A stretch of DNA of 64,000 nucleotides from NCBI GenBank assembly GCA_963854835.1, contig OY978525.1, positions 29,163,253 to 29,227,252 on the forward strand, in the 5' to 3' direction. The notes under the pieces were generated by a model, which was given only the letters and a program-made list of their open reading frames with translations, was not told the DNA's origin and searched no databases. Origin of the DNA: Megamerina dolium (Eukaryota > Arthropoda > Insecta > Diptera > Megamerinidae). Both the position numbers and the translations under genes were made by a program. Positions 38,400-51,668 of this stretch are shown here, one piece after another. Within the stretch, counting starts at the first letter, position 1, and every line of letters begins with the position of its first letter.

Positions 38400-40900
38400 A
38401 TTATACCCTGCATAATGCAATATGCATGGTATATTCATTTCGGTCAGATGTTTGTGTCCACTTGAAGGAATCTCCGGAGATATAGACATAGATATATATT
38501 CGTGATCAGCGTCGATTAAATTTTCGATTTAACGATGTCCGTCCGTCCGTCCGTCCGTCCGTCCGTCTGTCTGTCACCTGGCTGGTTCGCACGATAACTT
38601 GAGTAAATATTGAGCTATTTCGATGAAATTTGGCATAAGTAATCTATGATCCAAGGGTACGGAGGGGATTGATATTGGGCATGATCGGTCAATAACCACG
38701 CCCACACCAAGCATTCAAAGCGACTAACCTCGAAATTTTCAAAATCTTTAACTTGCTATAACTCACATAATATACCACTTGGGACAACAATATTTGGCAC
38801 ATAGACTTATATTATACTACTATATAACCTCGCCAAAAGTGGTTGAGCCACGCCTACTTTTTAGCGTAGCTCTCATACAAAGTGTCTGTACTTCTTGTAA
38901 ATTGAAACAGCTGTAACTTCTACAATCTTCTGTCCAGAATAACCATAATTGACACTGAGATTAACATGGTAGTCGGAAATAATATGGCAGAAAATCAGTG
39001 TGCCACGCCCACTCCTTTTTGGGTCTCCCATACAAAGTTGCGGAAATTAAAAAAAATGTTACCGGTTATAACTTACAAAATATTTAGCGTAGGACAACGA
39101 GATTTGAGGTATGGATTAGTATTGTACGAGCAACTAGGCTCACAGAAAATGGGCGCACCACGCCCACTGTTTATCGTAGCCCCCATACAAATTTTAAATT
39201 GAAACAGCTGTAACTTCGGCAATCTTCTGTCTAGAATAACCATAATTGACACATAAATTAATATCGTAGTCAGCAAAAATCTGGCAGAAAATCAGTGTGC
39301 CACGCCCACTCCTTCATGAGTCTCCCATACAAAGTCAAGGGAATTAAACTAAAATTTTTAAGCTCCATAACTTACAAACCATTTAGTGTAGGACAACGAG
39401 ATTTAAGGTATGGATTAGTATTGTACGAGGAACTGCGCTCACAGAAAATGGGCGCACCACGCCCATTGTTTATCATAGCCCTTATACAAATTTAAAATTT
39501 AAACAGTTGTAACTTCGGCAATCTTCTGTCTAGAATAACCATAATTGACACATAAATTAATATCGTAGTCGGCAAAAATCTGGCAGAAAATCAGTGTGCC
39601 ACGCCCACTCCTTCATGGGTCTCCCATACAAAGTCGAGGGAATTAAACTAAAATTTTAAGCTCCATAACTTACAAACCATTTAGCGTAGGACAACCAAAT
39701 TTAAGGTGTGGATTAGTATTGTACGAGCAACTAGGCTCACAGAAAATGGGCGCACCACGCCCACTGTTTATCGTAGCCCCCATACAAATTTTAAATTGAA
39801 ACAGCTGTAACTTCGGCAATCTTCTGTCTAGAATAACCATAATTGACACTTAAATTAATATCGTAGTCGGCAAAAATCTGGCGGAAAATCAGTGTGCCAC
39901 GCCTACTACTTCATGGGTCTCCCATACAAAGTCGAGTGAATTAAACTAAAATTTTAAGCTCCATAGCTTACAAACCATTTAGCCTAGGACAACGGAACTT
40001 AAAGTATGGATTAGTATTGTACGAGCAATTAGGCTCACAGGAAATGGGCTCACCACGCCCACTGTTTATCGTAGCCCCCATACAAATTTTAAATTGAAAC
40101 AGCTGTAACTTCGGCAATCTTCTGTCTGGGATAACCATAATTGACATTTAAATTAATATCGTAGTCGGCAAAAATCTGGCAGAAAATCAGTGTGCCACGC
40201 CTACTACTTCATGGGTCTCCCATACAAAGTCAAGGGAATTAAACTAAAACTTTTAAGCGACATAACTTATAAACCATTTAGCGTAAAAGAACGAGATTTT
40301 AGGTATGGATTAGTATTGTAGGAGCAACTAGACTCACAGGAAATGGACGCGCCACGCCCACTGTTGATAGTAGCCGCCATACAAAATGACCGAATTTCTT
40401 TTAAATTGAAATAGCTGTAACTTCTGTATCCTTCCGTCTAGAACAATCATAATTAACACTTAGGTTAATATGGTAGTCGGAAATAATCTGGCGAAAAATC
40501 AGCGTACCACGCCCACTTCTTATTGGGGCTCCCATACAAAGTTGAGGAAATTAAACCAAAATGTTAACCACCATAACTTAGAAACTATTCAACGTAGGAC
40601 ACCTAATTTAAGGTGTGGATTAACGTTGAAAAATTAATTGGATTTACTAGAAAGTGGCAAGCCACGCCCAATTTTATATAGCTCCCATACTAAGCCTCGG
40701 AATTATCTTAAAATCCTTTTACTTCGTCAAAGTCAACCATATTTCGGGTGTAAATTAGTAGTATATACAAAAATTGTTTCTCGAAAAGTGGAAATAAAAG
40801 AAAAGTTGGATATTCGAGTAAACTTTTTATATATAAATCTACATATGCAGGGTATAGTTTGGTCGGCCCCAGCCGACTGTAAGGAGATTTTTTTAAATTA
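38400..40900 (-). mobile_element. Repeat element copy B; left arm of a giant inverted repeat
   Basis: Same ends as copy A, in reverse: TTATACCCTGCATAATGCAA at 38401 and CAGGGTATAGTTTGGTCGGC...GACTGTAAGGAGA at 40848-40888. A (GTCC)n tract lies at 38540-38567. Between 38995 and 40510 lies a tandem array of about 298-bp units (phase marker GTGCCACGCCCACT near 39000, 39299, 39597, 39896, 40194 and about 40505). Each unit holds two related halves, CACGCCCACTCCTTCATGGG and CACGCCCACTGTTTATCGTA, about 157 and 142 bases apart. No protein of transposon type is encoded. The 66-codon frames in it are repeat by-products. Confidence 0.85.
38995..40510 (-). repeat. 298-bp dimeric tandem repeat inside copy B
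   Basis: About five units with a 297-311 base period. Each is built from two similar half-units, so it is a small higher-order repeat. Half-unit cores end in CTCCCATACAAAGT or CCCCCATACAAATTTTAA. Confidence 0.85.
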
Positions 40901-41079
40901 CAATTTATTAAATTAGTGCTGATATTTCTCTCTCAAAAATAAGCAATATTAACATTTTACTGGTATTCAGTTTATTGTATATGAAATACTATAAAACATG
41001 GATAAATGCTTAGTAGCTTAATTTATGCCATTTTACTAGCTTAATTTATGCCGTTTTAAATTTATTAATTAATTTATTA
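40901..41079. other. Spacer between the inverted-repeat arms
   Basis: About 180 bases of AT-rich DNA between copies B and C, with a small direct repeat CTTAATTTATGCC.TTTTA at 41018 and 41040. It would form the loop of any hairpin. Confidence 0.7.
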
Positions 41080-42717
41080 TTAAAAAATCTCCTTTCAGTC
41101 GGCTGGGGCCGACCAAATTATACCCTGCATATGTAGAGGTATATATAAAAAGTTTGCTCGTATATCCATTCTTTTCTTCCACTACTTTGTATAGGACCTA
41201 CATTAAAAAGCAGGCATACCTCACCAATTTTGGAGGATCAATTTCTGCCTATAATACTAAACTACATAGGTTGCAATGGGTTGACCTAGGCGTATTAATT
41301 AGTAACTTATGGGTGTTTTAATGTTTAAGATAAATCCGAGACTTTGTACAGAAGCTATATAAAAAGTGGGCGTGACATATCTCTTTCTGGTATATCTAAT
41401 TAATTTTTCAATATCAATCCACACCTTAAATTTGGTTGTCCTACGCTAAATGGTTTGTAAGTTATGGAGCTTAAAATTTTAGTTTAATTCCCTCGACTTT
41501 GTATGGGAGACCCATGAAGGAGTGGGCGTGGCACACTGATTTTCTGCCAGATTTTTGCCGACTACGATATTAATTTATGTGTCAATTATGGTTATTCTAG
41601 ACAGAAGATTGCCGAAGTTACAACTGTTTAAATTTTAAATTTGTATAAGGGCTATGATAAACAATGGGCGTGGTGCGCCCATTTTCTGTGAGCGCAGTTC
41701 CTCGTACAATACTAATCCATACCTTAAATCTCGTTGTCCTACACTAAATGGTTTGTAAGTTATGGAGCTTAAAAATTTTAGTTTAATTCCCTTGACTTTG
41801 TATGGGAGACTCATGAAGGAGTGGGCGTGGCACACTGATTTTCTGCCAGATTTTTGCTGACTACGATATTAATTTATGTGTCAATTATGGTTATTCTAGA
41901 CAGAAGATTGCCGAAGTTACAGCTGTTTCAATTTAAAATTTGTATGGGGGCTACGATAAACAGTGGGCGTGGTGCGCCCATTTTCTGTGAGCCTAGTTGC
42001 TCGTAGAATACTAATCCACACCTTAAATCTCGTTATTCTACGCTGAATAGTTTGCAAGTTATAACCGGTAACATTTTTTTTAATTTCCGCAACTTTGTAT
42101 GTAGACCCAAAAAGGAGTGGGCGTGGCGTACTGATTTTCTGCCATGTTATTTCCGACTACTATGTTAATCTAAGTGTCAATTATGGTTATTCTAGAGAGA
42201 AGATTGTAGAAGTTACAGCAGTTTCAATTTTAAAGAAGTACAGACACTTTGTATGAGAGCTACGCTAAAAAGTAGGCGTGGCTCAACCACTTTTGGCGAG
42301 GTTATATAGTGGTATAATATAAGTCTATGTGCCAAATATTGTTGTCCCAAGTGGTATATTATGTGAGTTATAGCAAGTTAAAGATTTTGAAAATTTCGAG
42401 GTTAGTCGCTTTGAATGCGTGGTGTGGGCGTGGTTATGGACCGATCATGCCCAATATCATGCCCCTCCGTACCCTTGGATCATAGATTACTTGTGCCAAA
42501 TTTCATCGAAATAGCTCAATATTTACTCAAGTTATCGTGCGAACCAGCCAGGTGACAGACAGACGGACGGACGGACGGACATCGTTAAATCCAAAATTTA
42601 ATCGACGCTGATCACGAATATATATTTATGTCTATATCTCCGAAGATTCCTTCAAGTGGACACAAACATCTGACCGAAATGAATATACCATGCATATTGC
42701 ATTATGCAGGGTATAAA
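41080..42717 (+). mobile_element. Repeat element copy C; right arm of a giant inverted repeat
   Basis: Opposite orientation to copy B. It starts AATCTCCTTTCAGTCGGCTG and GCCGACCAAATTATACCCTG, and ends GCATATTGCATTATGCAGGG plus TATAAAA. From about 41420 to 42717 it is the reverse complement of copy B 38400-39715 with few differences by eye, including shared private variants. The translated 66-residue frame at 41635-41835 is identical to that at 39295-39495 in copy B. It holds about three 298-bp units fewer than copy B. A (GGAC)n tract lies at 42560-42580. Its role is unknown. Confidence 0.85.
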
Positions 42718-44084
42718 AAATAAAGTTTGATCTAAAAGTCAAACACTGCAACCTGAAAGGTGTTTTGTGCTATTTAAAAAAATATGCATCCACTATCATT
42801 CTAAAAATCCGTCCTTCTGACAATCTCAGATATCTATTAGACAAACAAACAAAAGTATTTAATTTATTGTTATCCCCAAGCATATATAAATTAGTAGTCA
42901 GTTAAATACTCGCATTCACTCACATACATATTTGCTTCCATATTATATTTAATTATAATAATAATTATTATTATTATGCATTTTCTTTGTATTTCTTTTC
43001 TCGCTTATGTATAATATTGTGGCTATGAATATACATATATATGTATTTACATATATGAAAGCAACAGCATAATCACAACAGCAGCTTATGGGTCTTTAAA
43101 ATATCATGGTAAATTAAGAATCATATACACAGCCATACTACATACCAAAATAATATAAGTATTGTAACATACATACTAATGTGAATATATATAATATCTA
43201 TATATTTTGCAAAATATACACAAGTGTACTATATACATATGCATATAATATGCGCTTTACGTATTTTATATGTTTCATGTTTTTATGTTTTTTTTTTTAA
43301 GTTATAATTTTTTTGCTTTTCGTCGCTCTCATACTTGTGTTTAATAAGAATTTATATGTATGTACATAGTCGTCATATATTTGTATGCATGAACTGATCT
43401 TATGGGATTTGAACCCTTTTATTTTTCATATATAATTTTATTACGATACTATTTGTATAAATATTAGTTTTTACTATTAATGGTTTTGTAGCTAGCTAGC
43501 TTTTTTTGCATATTGAAAATCGTAAGAAACCGACCGCTAATGTATACATAATATTTCTCTATTCGACAAAAACACCAAAATCATATCTACCACTTTGTAG
43601 TAGTAGTAGTAGTAGATGTGGAATAGGAACAACACAGATTACATACAAACAGTGGTCTTAAGAGAGTGTACCTACTATACTTAACTACATGTAAATTAAA
43701 TTCTAGCAACTATTAATATTATGGTGTTAACTACAGTTAATAAACGATAGATACTCGTATATTGCTGGATATACATACGAGTACCATATGTATGCATATT
43801 AGATATGTTCAAAATATAATTTCGATGCGCTTAAAGTTTTTCTGAAAGCTGAAAAACCTTTTTAAAATGACTTTCTGTCATAAAAAACTTTCATAAAAGC
43901 TTTTTCAAGGTCAACATGTTTAAAATATTTAATTTGGAAGCTATTTTCTCTGATATTCCTTTATTCCTTTGATGGTAAAATGTTAATATTTATCTGGTTA
44001 TACTTCAGATATCCAAATATATGATTGACCTCCAAAAGGGAGTCACTCATAGACCTTTGCACGTTTTCGAACTGTTATGTTGTT
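42718..44084. other. AT-rich spacer, no gene recognised
   Basis: Contains (TAATAA)n-like runs near 42955-42978, poly-T at 43288-43298 and a (TAG)n run at 43597-43614. No gene is recognised. Confidence 0.55.
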
Positions 44085-44560
44085 ATGTGCCAACAGTCAA
44101 GGGCTCCGAGATGGCTTCGTTGAGGTGTAGCACTTTGGTTTTTCCAACATTGACTTTAAGTTCCGTAGGTCTCAGCTGCTCCTGCATGGATTGCAGCAGC
44201 TGAGCAGCTTTAGATCACACACTGTGTATGCGAGCAAGTAGATGTCGTCAGCATATGCAGATATCTCAGGAAGGTGTTGTTTATCTGCCACTGTATGCCC
44301 CTGTGTTGATTTTCGTTGCTGAAGGCAGCACCCAGGACGTCTTCAATGACAAGAAGAAACAGAATAGGAGAAAAGATGCATCCTGTCGTACTCCACTCAG
44401 GACCTGAAAAGGCTCCGATAACTTGCCCTTGTGAAGAACGTAGCAGTTTGTGTTGCTGTAGCTTTCCCTAATGAGTGCAACAAGTTTATCTGGAATACCT
44501 CTTCTCCGCAACGCAACCCAAATAGTTTCCATTTTAACACTATCGAAGGCTTTAAAATGT
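44085..44560 (-). pseudogene. Non-LTR reverse transcriptase fragment
   Basis: The minus strand encodes the RT palm. FKAFDSVKMETIWVALRRRG holds motif A, followed by GIPDKLVALIRESYSNTN, LSEPFQVLSGVRQ (motif B), a one-base loss, then SPILFLLVIEDVLGA, and after a second break AYADDIYLLA with an intact YADD. It ends in LKVNVGKTKVLHLNEA. Both ends are truncated and no endonuclease remains. It differs from the RT relic at 34791 (different motif context and YADD kept), so it is a separate family. Confidence 0.8.
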
Positions 44561-44883
44561 TCTATGGCTAAAGTACAATTTGGCTAGTAATTTTATATTG
44601 AACATTTTCACCCTGTATATCGGATTTTCATGGGTAATTTCTAGCGCTTTTTCAAAATGCCATAAAATTTCATTTAAACTGACACTGCAAGGATTAAAAT
44701 AAGCAAAATTTCACAATAAATTTAATTAAGGCTAGGAGTAGTTAAAGTCGAAAAGGTCATCAGCATCTGAAGAAAGTCCAACAAAAGTATCTTAAGGTTT
44801 TCAGAAGAGTTTATAGATACATATTGCAAAAATTAATCTTCTTCAAATTCCAAATATCAGTATTTGTTGTGTCAGGTCTAATC

Positions 44884-44886
<3 letters not shown>

Positions 44887-44936
<50 letters not shown>
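44887..44936. repeat. (TA)n microsatellite
   Basis: About 25 TA dinucleotides, uninterrupted. Confidence 0.97.
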
Positions 44937-44940
<4 letters not shown>

Positions 44941-45587
44941 ATATGGTGAATATATAGTGAAATTGCTCCAAGGGAAATAAAAAGGTTAATAATAAATTCG
45001 AGAACAAAAAAGAAGAAAAAAATAGAAATTATAATAAACTTTTCTTATTGTTATTATTATATTTGCTACAATCGTTTTTGTTGTTGTTGTTCTTACAGTT
45101 AGTCGGTAAATTTTAACAAAGAATACCGATTTGAATACAACAAGTATGTATAAGGCTCATTTAAAATACATATAATAAATATATGTATATATTTGTGTTA
45201 GTAAGTACATTTTATTGTTTCTTTGTTATATCACGCTTGGGAAATGAGACTCATACACACAGAGAGACAAAGAGGACAATTGGGTGATAGTGATAGAGAC
45301 AAAACGATAGAGTGAGTGGGAGATAGAGAGAGAGAGAGAAAGATAGAGAGGGAGAGAAAGACAGAGAGCACACAATAGACAGTAAAGGGAATAAATTTTG
45401 TGTACCCTATAAATGAACGTCTGTTTATATTTGCATTGAATTGGTATGAAGGTGTGTGACTACATCTGCGTGTCGGTTTATTCGAATTGGTGCGTATATG
45501 GTATGAATTGTACTCTACATACATACATATATAGTATCCGTGTAGTATACGTGTGTTAAGCTCTGACGTCAATCGTTGTATGGAATA

Positions 45588-45777
<190 letters not shown>

Positions 45778-47084
45778 GTTTGCTTATTTTTTCTATGCAT
45801 TGTTGTTATTATTATTACCGTATTTGTTGATATTGGTTTCGGGGTTACCTTAATATGGCATTTTTATTTTTGATTGTATTAACTTTCCGTCTATATGCAC
45901 AATACATAGTTAAAAATATATATATAAGTAGTTGTTATTATTATTAGCATATGTACATTTATATTTTAGTATATTGTTTTTCAAATAAAATTATATATAA
46001 TTGCATTCAATTATTGTATGAATATTGGAATAAATTTGTGGCATATAAACTAATTTGATTGTGAGTAATTTCCAGGCAGAGGTGATTATTCTATTCTATT
46101 GTATGTATTTAAATTTTATTTCATATCTATTAATTGATTTCTAAAAAAAAACTTTCAAATTGTATACAATTTCGCTAACCAATTCAGATATTAGATATGT
46201 TTTGTAAAATTTACATCAATAAATTCATTAAAAATTTTTCCAAAAGAGACTTGATCCCAATTGATATTTAAGTTGAAAATTGAGTTTGTACACATTTCTT
46301 CAATAAACTTCAAATTAATACTCTGTAATTCACTACTACTCTATGCAAATGTATATAGATTTAGAAGTCTGTACTATTTCACAGTCATATTTTCAGATTA
46401 GGTTAGATTAGTGTGATCATGTCTCCGAGTGAAATATCTGTAGCGGCATTTAGGCTAGGTTAATTCATAAGTGTTTCATACTATTTCATTCTGCAAATAA
46501 TTTCGAACTTCTGTTAAAAGAAAATATACTTCGTACTTGGCACATGTTAGAGCTACCCTAGATTTCGTCTGTATTTTCTTTCACATTTCTAGTAAATTAT
46601 GCAATGTTACAATATTTTATTTATAAACTTGAAAATTTGAAGTTCCTTTTGCAGAGAAATCTCATCACAGTGATAAACGTAATGTGAACAAAGAGTCTAT
46701 AGTGCCTGTAATAGGTACTTGCATCTGTGAAAGAAAACAAATCAATTTACATATTTACTTATTTTCTAATTAAAATTTAGCCTTTTCTTGAGATAACCTA
46801 ATGAAATATCTTTCCAAAAATATATAAATTAGTCTTCTTTAATATTGAACTTAAAAGAATACGAAAAGAGTAATATGACTTTCAAACCTTAACGCATTGA
46901 ATATCATATTGAAAGAAGACTTCCATTTACATATATATTCACCAATGAGTCCATTTTTATTTAATAAAAAATTTTCAAGTAGAAAACGACTTTGTTTATT
47001 TTCGAACTAAAATACATATTATCACCAGTAATAGAAGCGAACATGCGAGGGTAAAGTACAGTTTATTTCAGCATGAGGTGTCAA

Positions 47085-47235
47085 GAGGCGTTACCGAACG
47101 ATGTTGACTGACTTTACCTTTTGCCTGAAATTGATGCTATGGAGATGGACAACGTTTATTTTCAGCAGGACGGCGTTACATGTCATAAAGCTGCTGAAAC
47201 AATGGCTCTATTTCATAAAAATTCCAATACTTGTG
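47085..47235 (+). pseudogene. Mariner-superfamily (rosa-like) transposase fragment
   Basis: The plus strand reads LYLLPEIDAMEMDNVYFQQD and then GVTCHKAAETMALFHKNS, the segment around the second catalytic Asp (QQDG.TCH.A) of DD41D-type mariner transposases. Homology fades after about 47235, and the third Asp region (SPRSCDLTPLD) is not seen. A stop precedes it near 47108. It is more like the relic at 33605 in family type than the DD34D mariners, but is not the same copy. Confidence 0.65.
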
Positions 47236-49289
47236 AATTCTAGATATTTAGACTTCTCGTTGAAAGTCGTTGTACTAGTCAAATTGAGAGGCTGTAGCAG
47301 AGTGTACCTTATTTGTGCTTCTGAGCTCTATTTGGTATAGAAATGGCAGACATTGCGCCAGAAAAGGAACCACCAGCAAAGGCGAGGTTAGAATACTGAT
47401 TCCCTTTTTCAGACGACAGTCTAATCTAAACATTTAAATATGACAAAAATTTTTCTACTCTCACCTTTTCTACATATTATATTTAGCTTTAGTCTATACA
47501 TACATAGAGTTTTTAATCAAGCTCAGTCTTAAGATTATAGCTTATTGTAATATCTTTGAAAGTTTACTTAATTAATACATACAATAACTTGTTTGCTTTT
47601 TTTTTGAAAAACATTTCAACACACAAAATCTCCCTAATCAAATGGCTTAATCTCAAGATTTACATTTCAATTATTGAGACAACTTTAAATTAGCAATTCT
47701 AAAGTTAAAGCTATTCACCAATATGAACAAAGAAATGAATGGGAAATGAAATAATAATAAATTGCGTAATAAATACGACATTTAAAATTTAATTTCCATC
47801 ATTTTTGTTATTGTTGATTTACATACATATACACACTTATATACACAAACTAAGAATTACATAATATAAACAAGAAAGCCTAACGAAAGAAAGAAAGAAG
47901 AAGAAGAAGAAAGAAAAAGAAAAAAAAAACGTTCTAAATAAAATAATTAAACTTCAGCGTTCAACAAGAACAACAACAATAATTTCTTATTTACGTGCAA
48001 AAGCACCTGGCATCATCTATCTGACGATTTTACTTGCTCGCTTGCTTGTATGACTGCCTACTTGTCGCTACCCATCAAATTATATACGACTAAATACATA
48101 CAAATACTTTATATGATATGCCACACCATCAAACCTGACAGTTTATAAAAGAAACGCTTTTTTTTTCTTAGTCACAAGATGAGTTGGAGAGAGGTGGGTT
48201 AGTGTTAGTGTTTTGTTTTATACCAGTAAATACACAAAAAAAAAATATATACCAATAGAAGAGAGAATGTGAGACAGACAGAGAGTGAGAGAGAGAGAGA
48301 GAAAGAGATAGAGGGGGGGAGAAGTTGGGGTTGGAGCTTAAGCAAAAGATTTCGTGTAAATGTACCTGCTTATATACATTTATGATTGAATGTGTGTGCG
48401 TGTGTGTGTATATATTGGTGAATATGATTTTCTTAAATTATTTCGTTGCTAAAAATAGAAATCTTGTTAAGTTAAAAACGCGTGTGCGACCTGCCCTCAT
48501 AGCCTTAGTTGCTTTTTTTCACTTCCACTTCTTCTTTTCGCGTCTATCATCATCATGTATTCACTATATTGCTTCACGCCATAGGTACATTGGCACCCTG
48601 ACGAATATACAACACGTACACGAACACAGCACGCACGTAGAGACTTGCGAAAAATTAACACATAAACATACGCACATACTTGGTCACACACACACACTCA
48701 CACACACGGAGTGGGAAAGCAAACATTTCCTAACGTCTTCTCTTTAAAAAATTGCACACGCACATAAATACGTACACACAATCTTGGAAAAATATTGTGT
48801 ATATTATATGAAAATATATACGAACAGCGTATGGAGCAACAAGGCAACAGACAAGGTTGTGAATTTTGAACACAGCAACAACTGTCAAACATAGCAAGAA
48901 ATACACGAACATATACGAGTATATATATATATATATATATACAGGTCTGTCTGTCTGTCGCTATGTATATTAGACCGGTCCAAAAAATCGATAGGCTTTG
49001 CAAAATATCATTTTTTATGTGTTGAAAGAGTTTTTCAAAAGCTTAAAATTTTTTTCCAAATGTATTTCATTATTTGTTGAAAGCTAAAGTTATGATTTTT
49101 ATTAGTTTGAATATTGCGGGGAAAAAAATGAAATAATTTTCAGTAATAAAGCAATCAAAGAGACTAACTATGGAATTTTCTATAAAATTAAAGTAATCAT
49201 AAATTCTATAATATTTCACTTACGACAACCATATTTTTTATATAAATATATTATTTAGACGCTAATAATCTTACAAGAAATGTGCAACC
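47236..49289. other. Spacer with GA, AC and TA simple repeats
   Basis: Contains GA-rich DNA at 48255-48325, CA-rich DNA at 48655-48710 and (TA)n at 48920-48942. At 48974 TAGACCGGTCCAAAAAAT resembles a terminal repeat of a small DNA element, but no inverted partner was found. The 140-codon frame at 48325 is low-complexity and unsupported. Confidence 0.5.
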
Positions 49290-50110
49290 AGAGCCAACTA
49301 GTTCATATAGCTCCCGTACAAAGTCACTTCTGATATCCGCTCAATAATGGCGATAAATTCCTCTTAAAAATTACTACTAGACGTACATATTTAATATGAG
49401 GAATAATTTTTTTTAGCATTTCACAGATTCCATATGAAGTCTATTAGACAATACGTTTAATTATGTGTCTATATTCCGTCTCAAAACTACTAGTAGATGT
49501 TCATATTTAGTACAAGTGTCCATTTTTGAGCATTTTAACATTTTCTGAAATGAGTATACAATGCCCACTATTTCATATACCTCCCATACAAAGTTATCTC
49601 ATCGTCGTACTCAATCATATTGCTAAATTCTTCCTAAAAATGGGTGTATGTGAGTCATATTTGTTAAAGAAGTCAAAATTTTAGTGTTTAAGCAAATTAT
49701 GAAAAATCGTATGACCACGCCCACTATTTCTTATAGCTGTCACACAAAGTCAGTGCTGTGATCATTTTAATGGTGTCACTATATTTCTATTAAAGATGAC
49801 TTTGATACAGTCATATTCAGCTGGTTGATATATTTTCTAGTGCCTTGAAATTTTAATTGAAAATAAGTGAACCATGCCCACTTTTATGTATAGCTTCCAT
49901 ATAAAATCGGTGAAGTGGTCACTGCAATAATTTTATATTATATTTCTCTTTAAAGTTATTGAATAGCAGTCATCTTTAGTTGCAAGCAAGTGTTTTAGCC
50001 CTTAAGGATTTAATGCAAAATAAGCGAACCACACCCACTATCTTGTGTACCTCCAATACAAAATTACAGTTTTTATACATTCAATGTCGTCACTTTAACA
50101 ATGGGTATAT
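49290..50110 (+). repeat. Degenerate ~155-bp array with CCACGCCCAC cores
   Basis: Cores like ACCACGCCCACTATTTCTTA followed by TAGCTCCCATACAAAGT occur near 49291, 49561, 49717, 49871 and 50028. The last three intervals are 154-157 bases, and the first gap is about twice that minus some loss. The core matches the half-unit core of the element at 38400-42717 (CACGCCCACTGTTTATCGTA). No frame is conserved. Confidence 0.75.
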
Positions 50111-51321
50111 AAGAGCCATATTTGGTAGGCAAACATCCATTTCGATAGTAGTCATTCTCTAATGAAATGTGCTGTTACGATGCCTTCTTCTGCCTTAATA
50201 CGATATATTTTTATTGTGCAGGATACAACTAGTTAGATGGACCGGCTTGCTTGTCTAGCATACAAGTTATATTATGATAATTTGAACATATCTAATATAT
50301 GTATGTATCTATGTATCCATAGGTTTTGGTACTAACCTCACCCATCATAATATGTATGTGTATACTGACTGTAATGCTTTAAGTAAAAATCCTTTGTAAT
50401 ATCACCTGTACACACCTCTACATATGTATGCACCGTTATATTGTATGTACTGGAAATGATCAAACTGTTGATAGTTGTTGCTCTTCTGCTACGTTCAATT
50501 TATTTTTGTCCTCTATTGCCTTATTGTTGACTGTTGATTGAATGAAGGTGTTGGTGAAAGAGTATTGCAGCTGATTTAGATGGTGTCATATTGGTTCATT
50601 GCGGATGGTGTTGCGTTCACTTACACACTTGCGCGCAAATGTGCTTGTTTTGTATTTATTTTTATTCTATTTTTATTTTATTATCAAAAATGGAAGTAGA
50701 ATGACAATACACATAGACACACGCACACACACAACAGAGAAAATATATAATAATAGGAAAGTAAAAGAACAAAAATAATAAAGTTTGGATAGGATTGTGT
50801 GTATTATACATAGTCATGGAGTATTAATACGTGTAGGTGGCACAATATATAGTACATGTATAGAATTTCCAATTTTACTTATTTTCGCAAAACACACACA
50901 AACAAAAATACATATGACAGGTGTATGAAGAAGAAGAAACAACGTTAAACCTAAGACAAATAATTTGGAAAATGAGCTTAACGCACTGCACTCGCTTACT
51001 CACTCACTTGCTTGTGTTCATCTTGTTTATGCTTTTGACAAATAATCTCTATAAATCAAAAAAATTCAAGCAAAAAAAAAAAAAAAATTAATAAAATCAA
51101 CAACAGAAACAAAACAAACTACTAGGTGACGTGGGAGTGCTTAGTTACTGCTATTTTTGATGATTAAAGTAGAAAATTCATATAACAAATAGGTACAAGT
51201 ACATATGGTATCAAATATTTTCATAAGATATCATTAAATACATGCATAAAGTTTATAAATAAATAAGTATTTTTATCGAATTTTTATACATTTTTAGGCT
51301 GAGTCAATTTCGTTCATGCTT
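50111..51321. other. AT-rich spacer, no gene recognised
   Basis: Nothing was identified. It has CA-rich DNA near 50708-50732 and an A-run near 51075-51088. Confidence 0.55.
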
Positions 51322-51668
51322 TTGCTGTAGCTCAGTGGTTAGTGAGTTGACCGTTACGTTCAATCCCCAGCTGAAGCACAACTTTAATATCGAAAAGATT
51401 TCTTTTTTCAAATGGTATCCACCTGAAGGCAAGCGATTTTCAATTCTTATCGCAGTAACAATTTGCATTGAAAATACTTCTAAAAGAGCTCTGTGACAAA
51501 ACCAAAAAAAAAAAATGATGTCACAAAAGTTCTGCCGGAACCGGCTAATATAAATAAATACCCTCTTCAGACTACCCAAAATTTATCACGCACAATAGTA
51601 CTGGAACAGAATCTCAGCCCCAGAGCCCTACGGGACCCATAAGTGTCACATATTTACTTTTTTTTTAC
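51322..51668 (+). mobile_element. tRNA-derived SINE copy 3
   Basis: A plus-strand, diverged copy with the head retained. The A box TAGCTCAGTGG is at 51328-51338. It is followed by a deletion of about 17 bases and a B-box remnant GTTCAATCCCC near 51359-51368. The body matches (TCCACCTGAAGGCAAGCGAT, CTTCTAAAAGAGCTCTGTGA, GATGTCACAAAAGTTCTGCC) and the tail is CATATTTACTTTTTTTTTAC. No clear target duplication is seen. Confidence 0.85.

Noticed and set aside
39295..41835. Identical 66-residue open frames at 39295-39495 and 41635-41835 as a duplicated gene
   Set aside because: They lie inside the inverted-repeat arms, start at arbitrary codons, and are not open in neighbouring 298-bp units. The identity reflects DNA duplication, not protein constraint.
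48325..48747. 140-codon frame beginning near 48325
   Set aside because: Low-complexity, driven by GT and CA dinucleotide tracts and His/Thr repeats, with no homology that I recognise.
48974..48995. TAGACCGGTCCAAAAAAT as the terminus of a DNA transposon
   Set aside because: No inverted partner or target duplication was found within reach.
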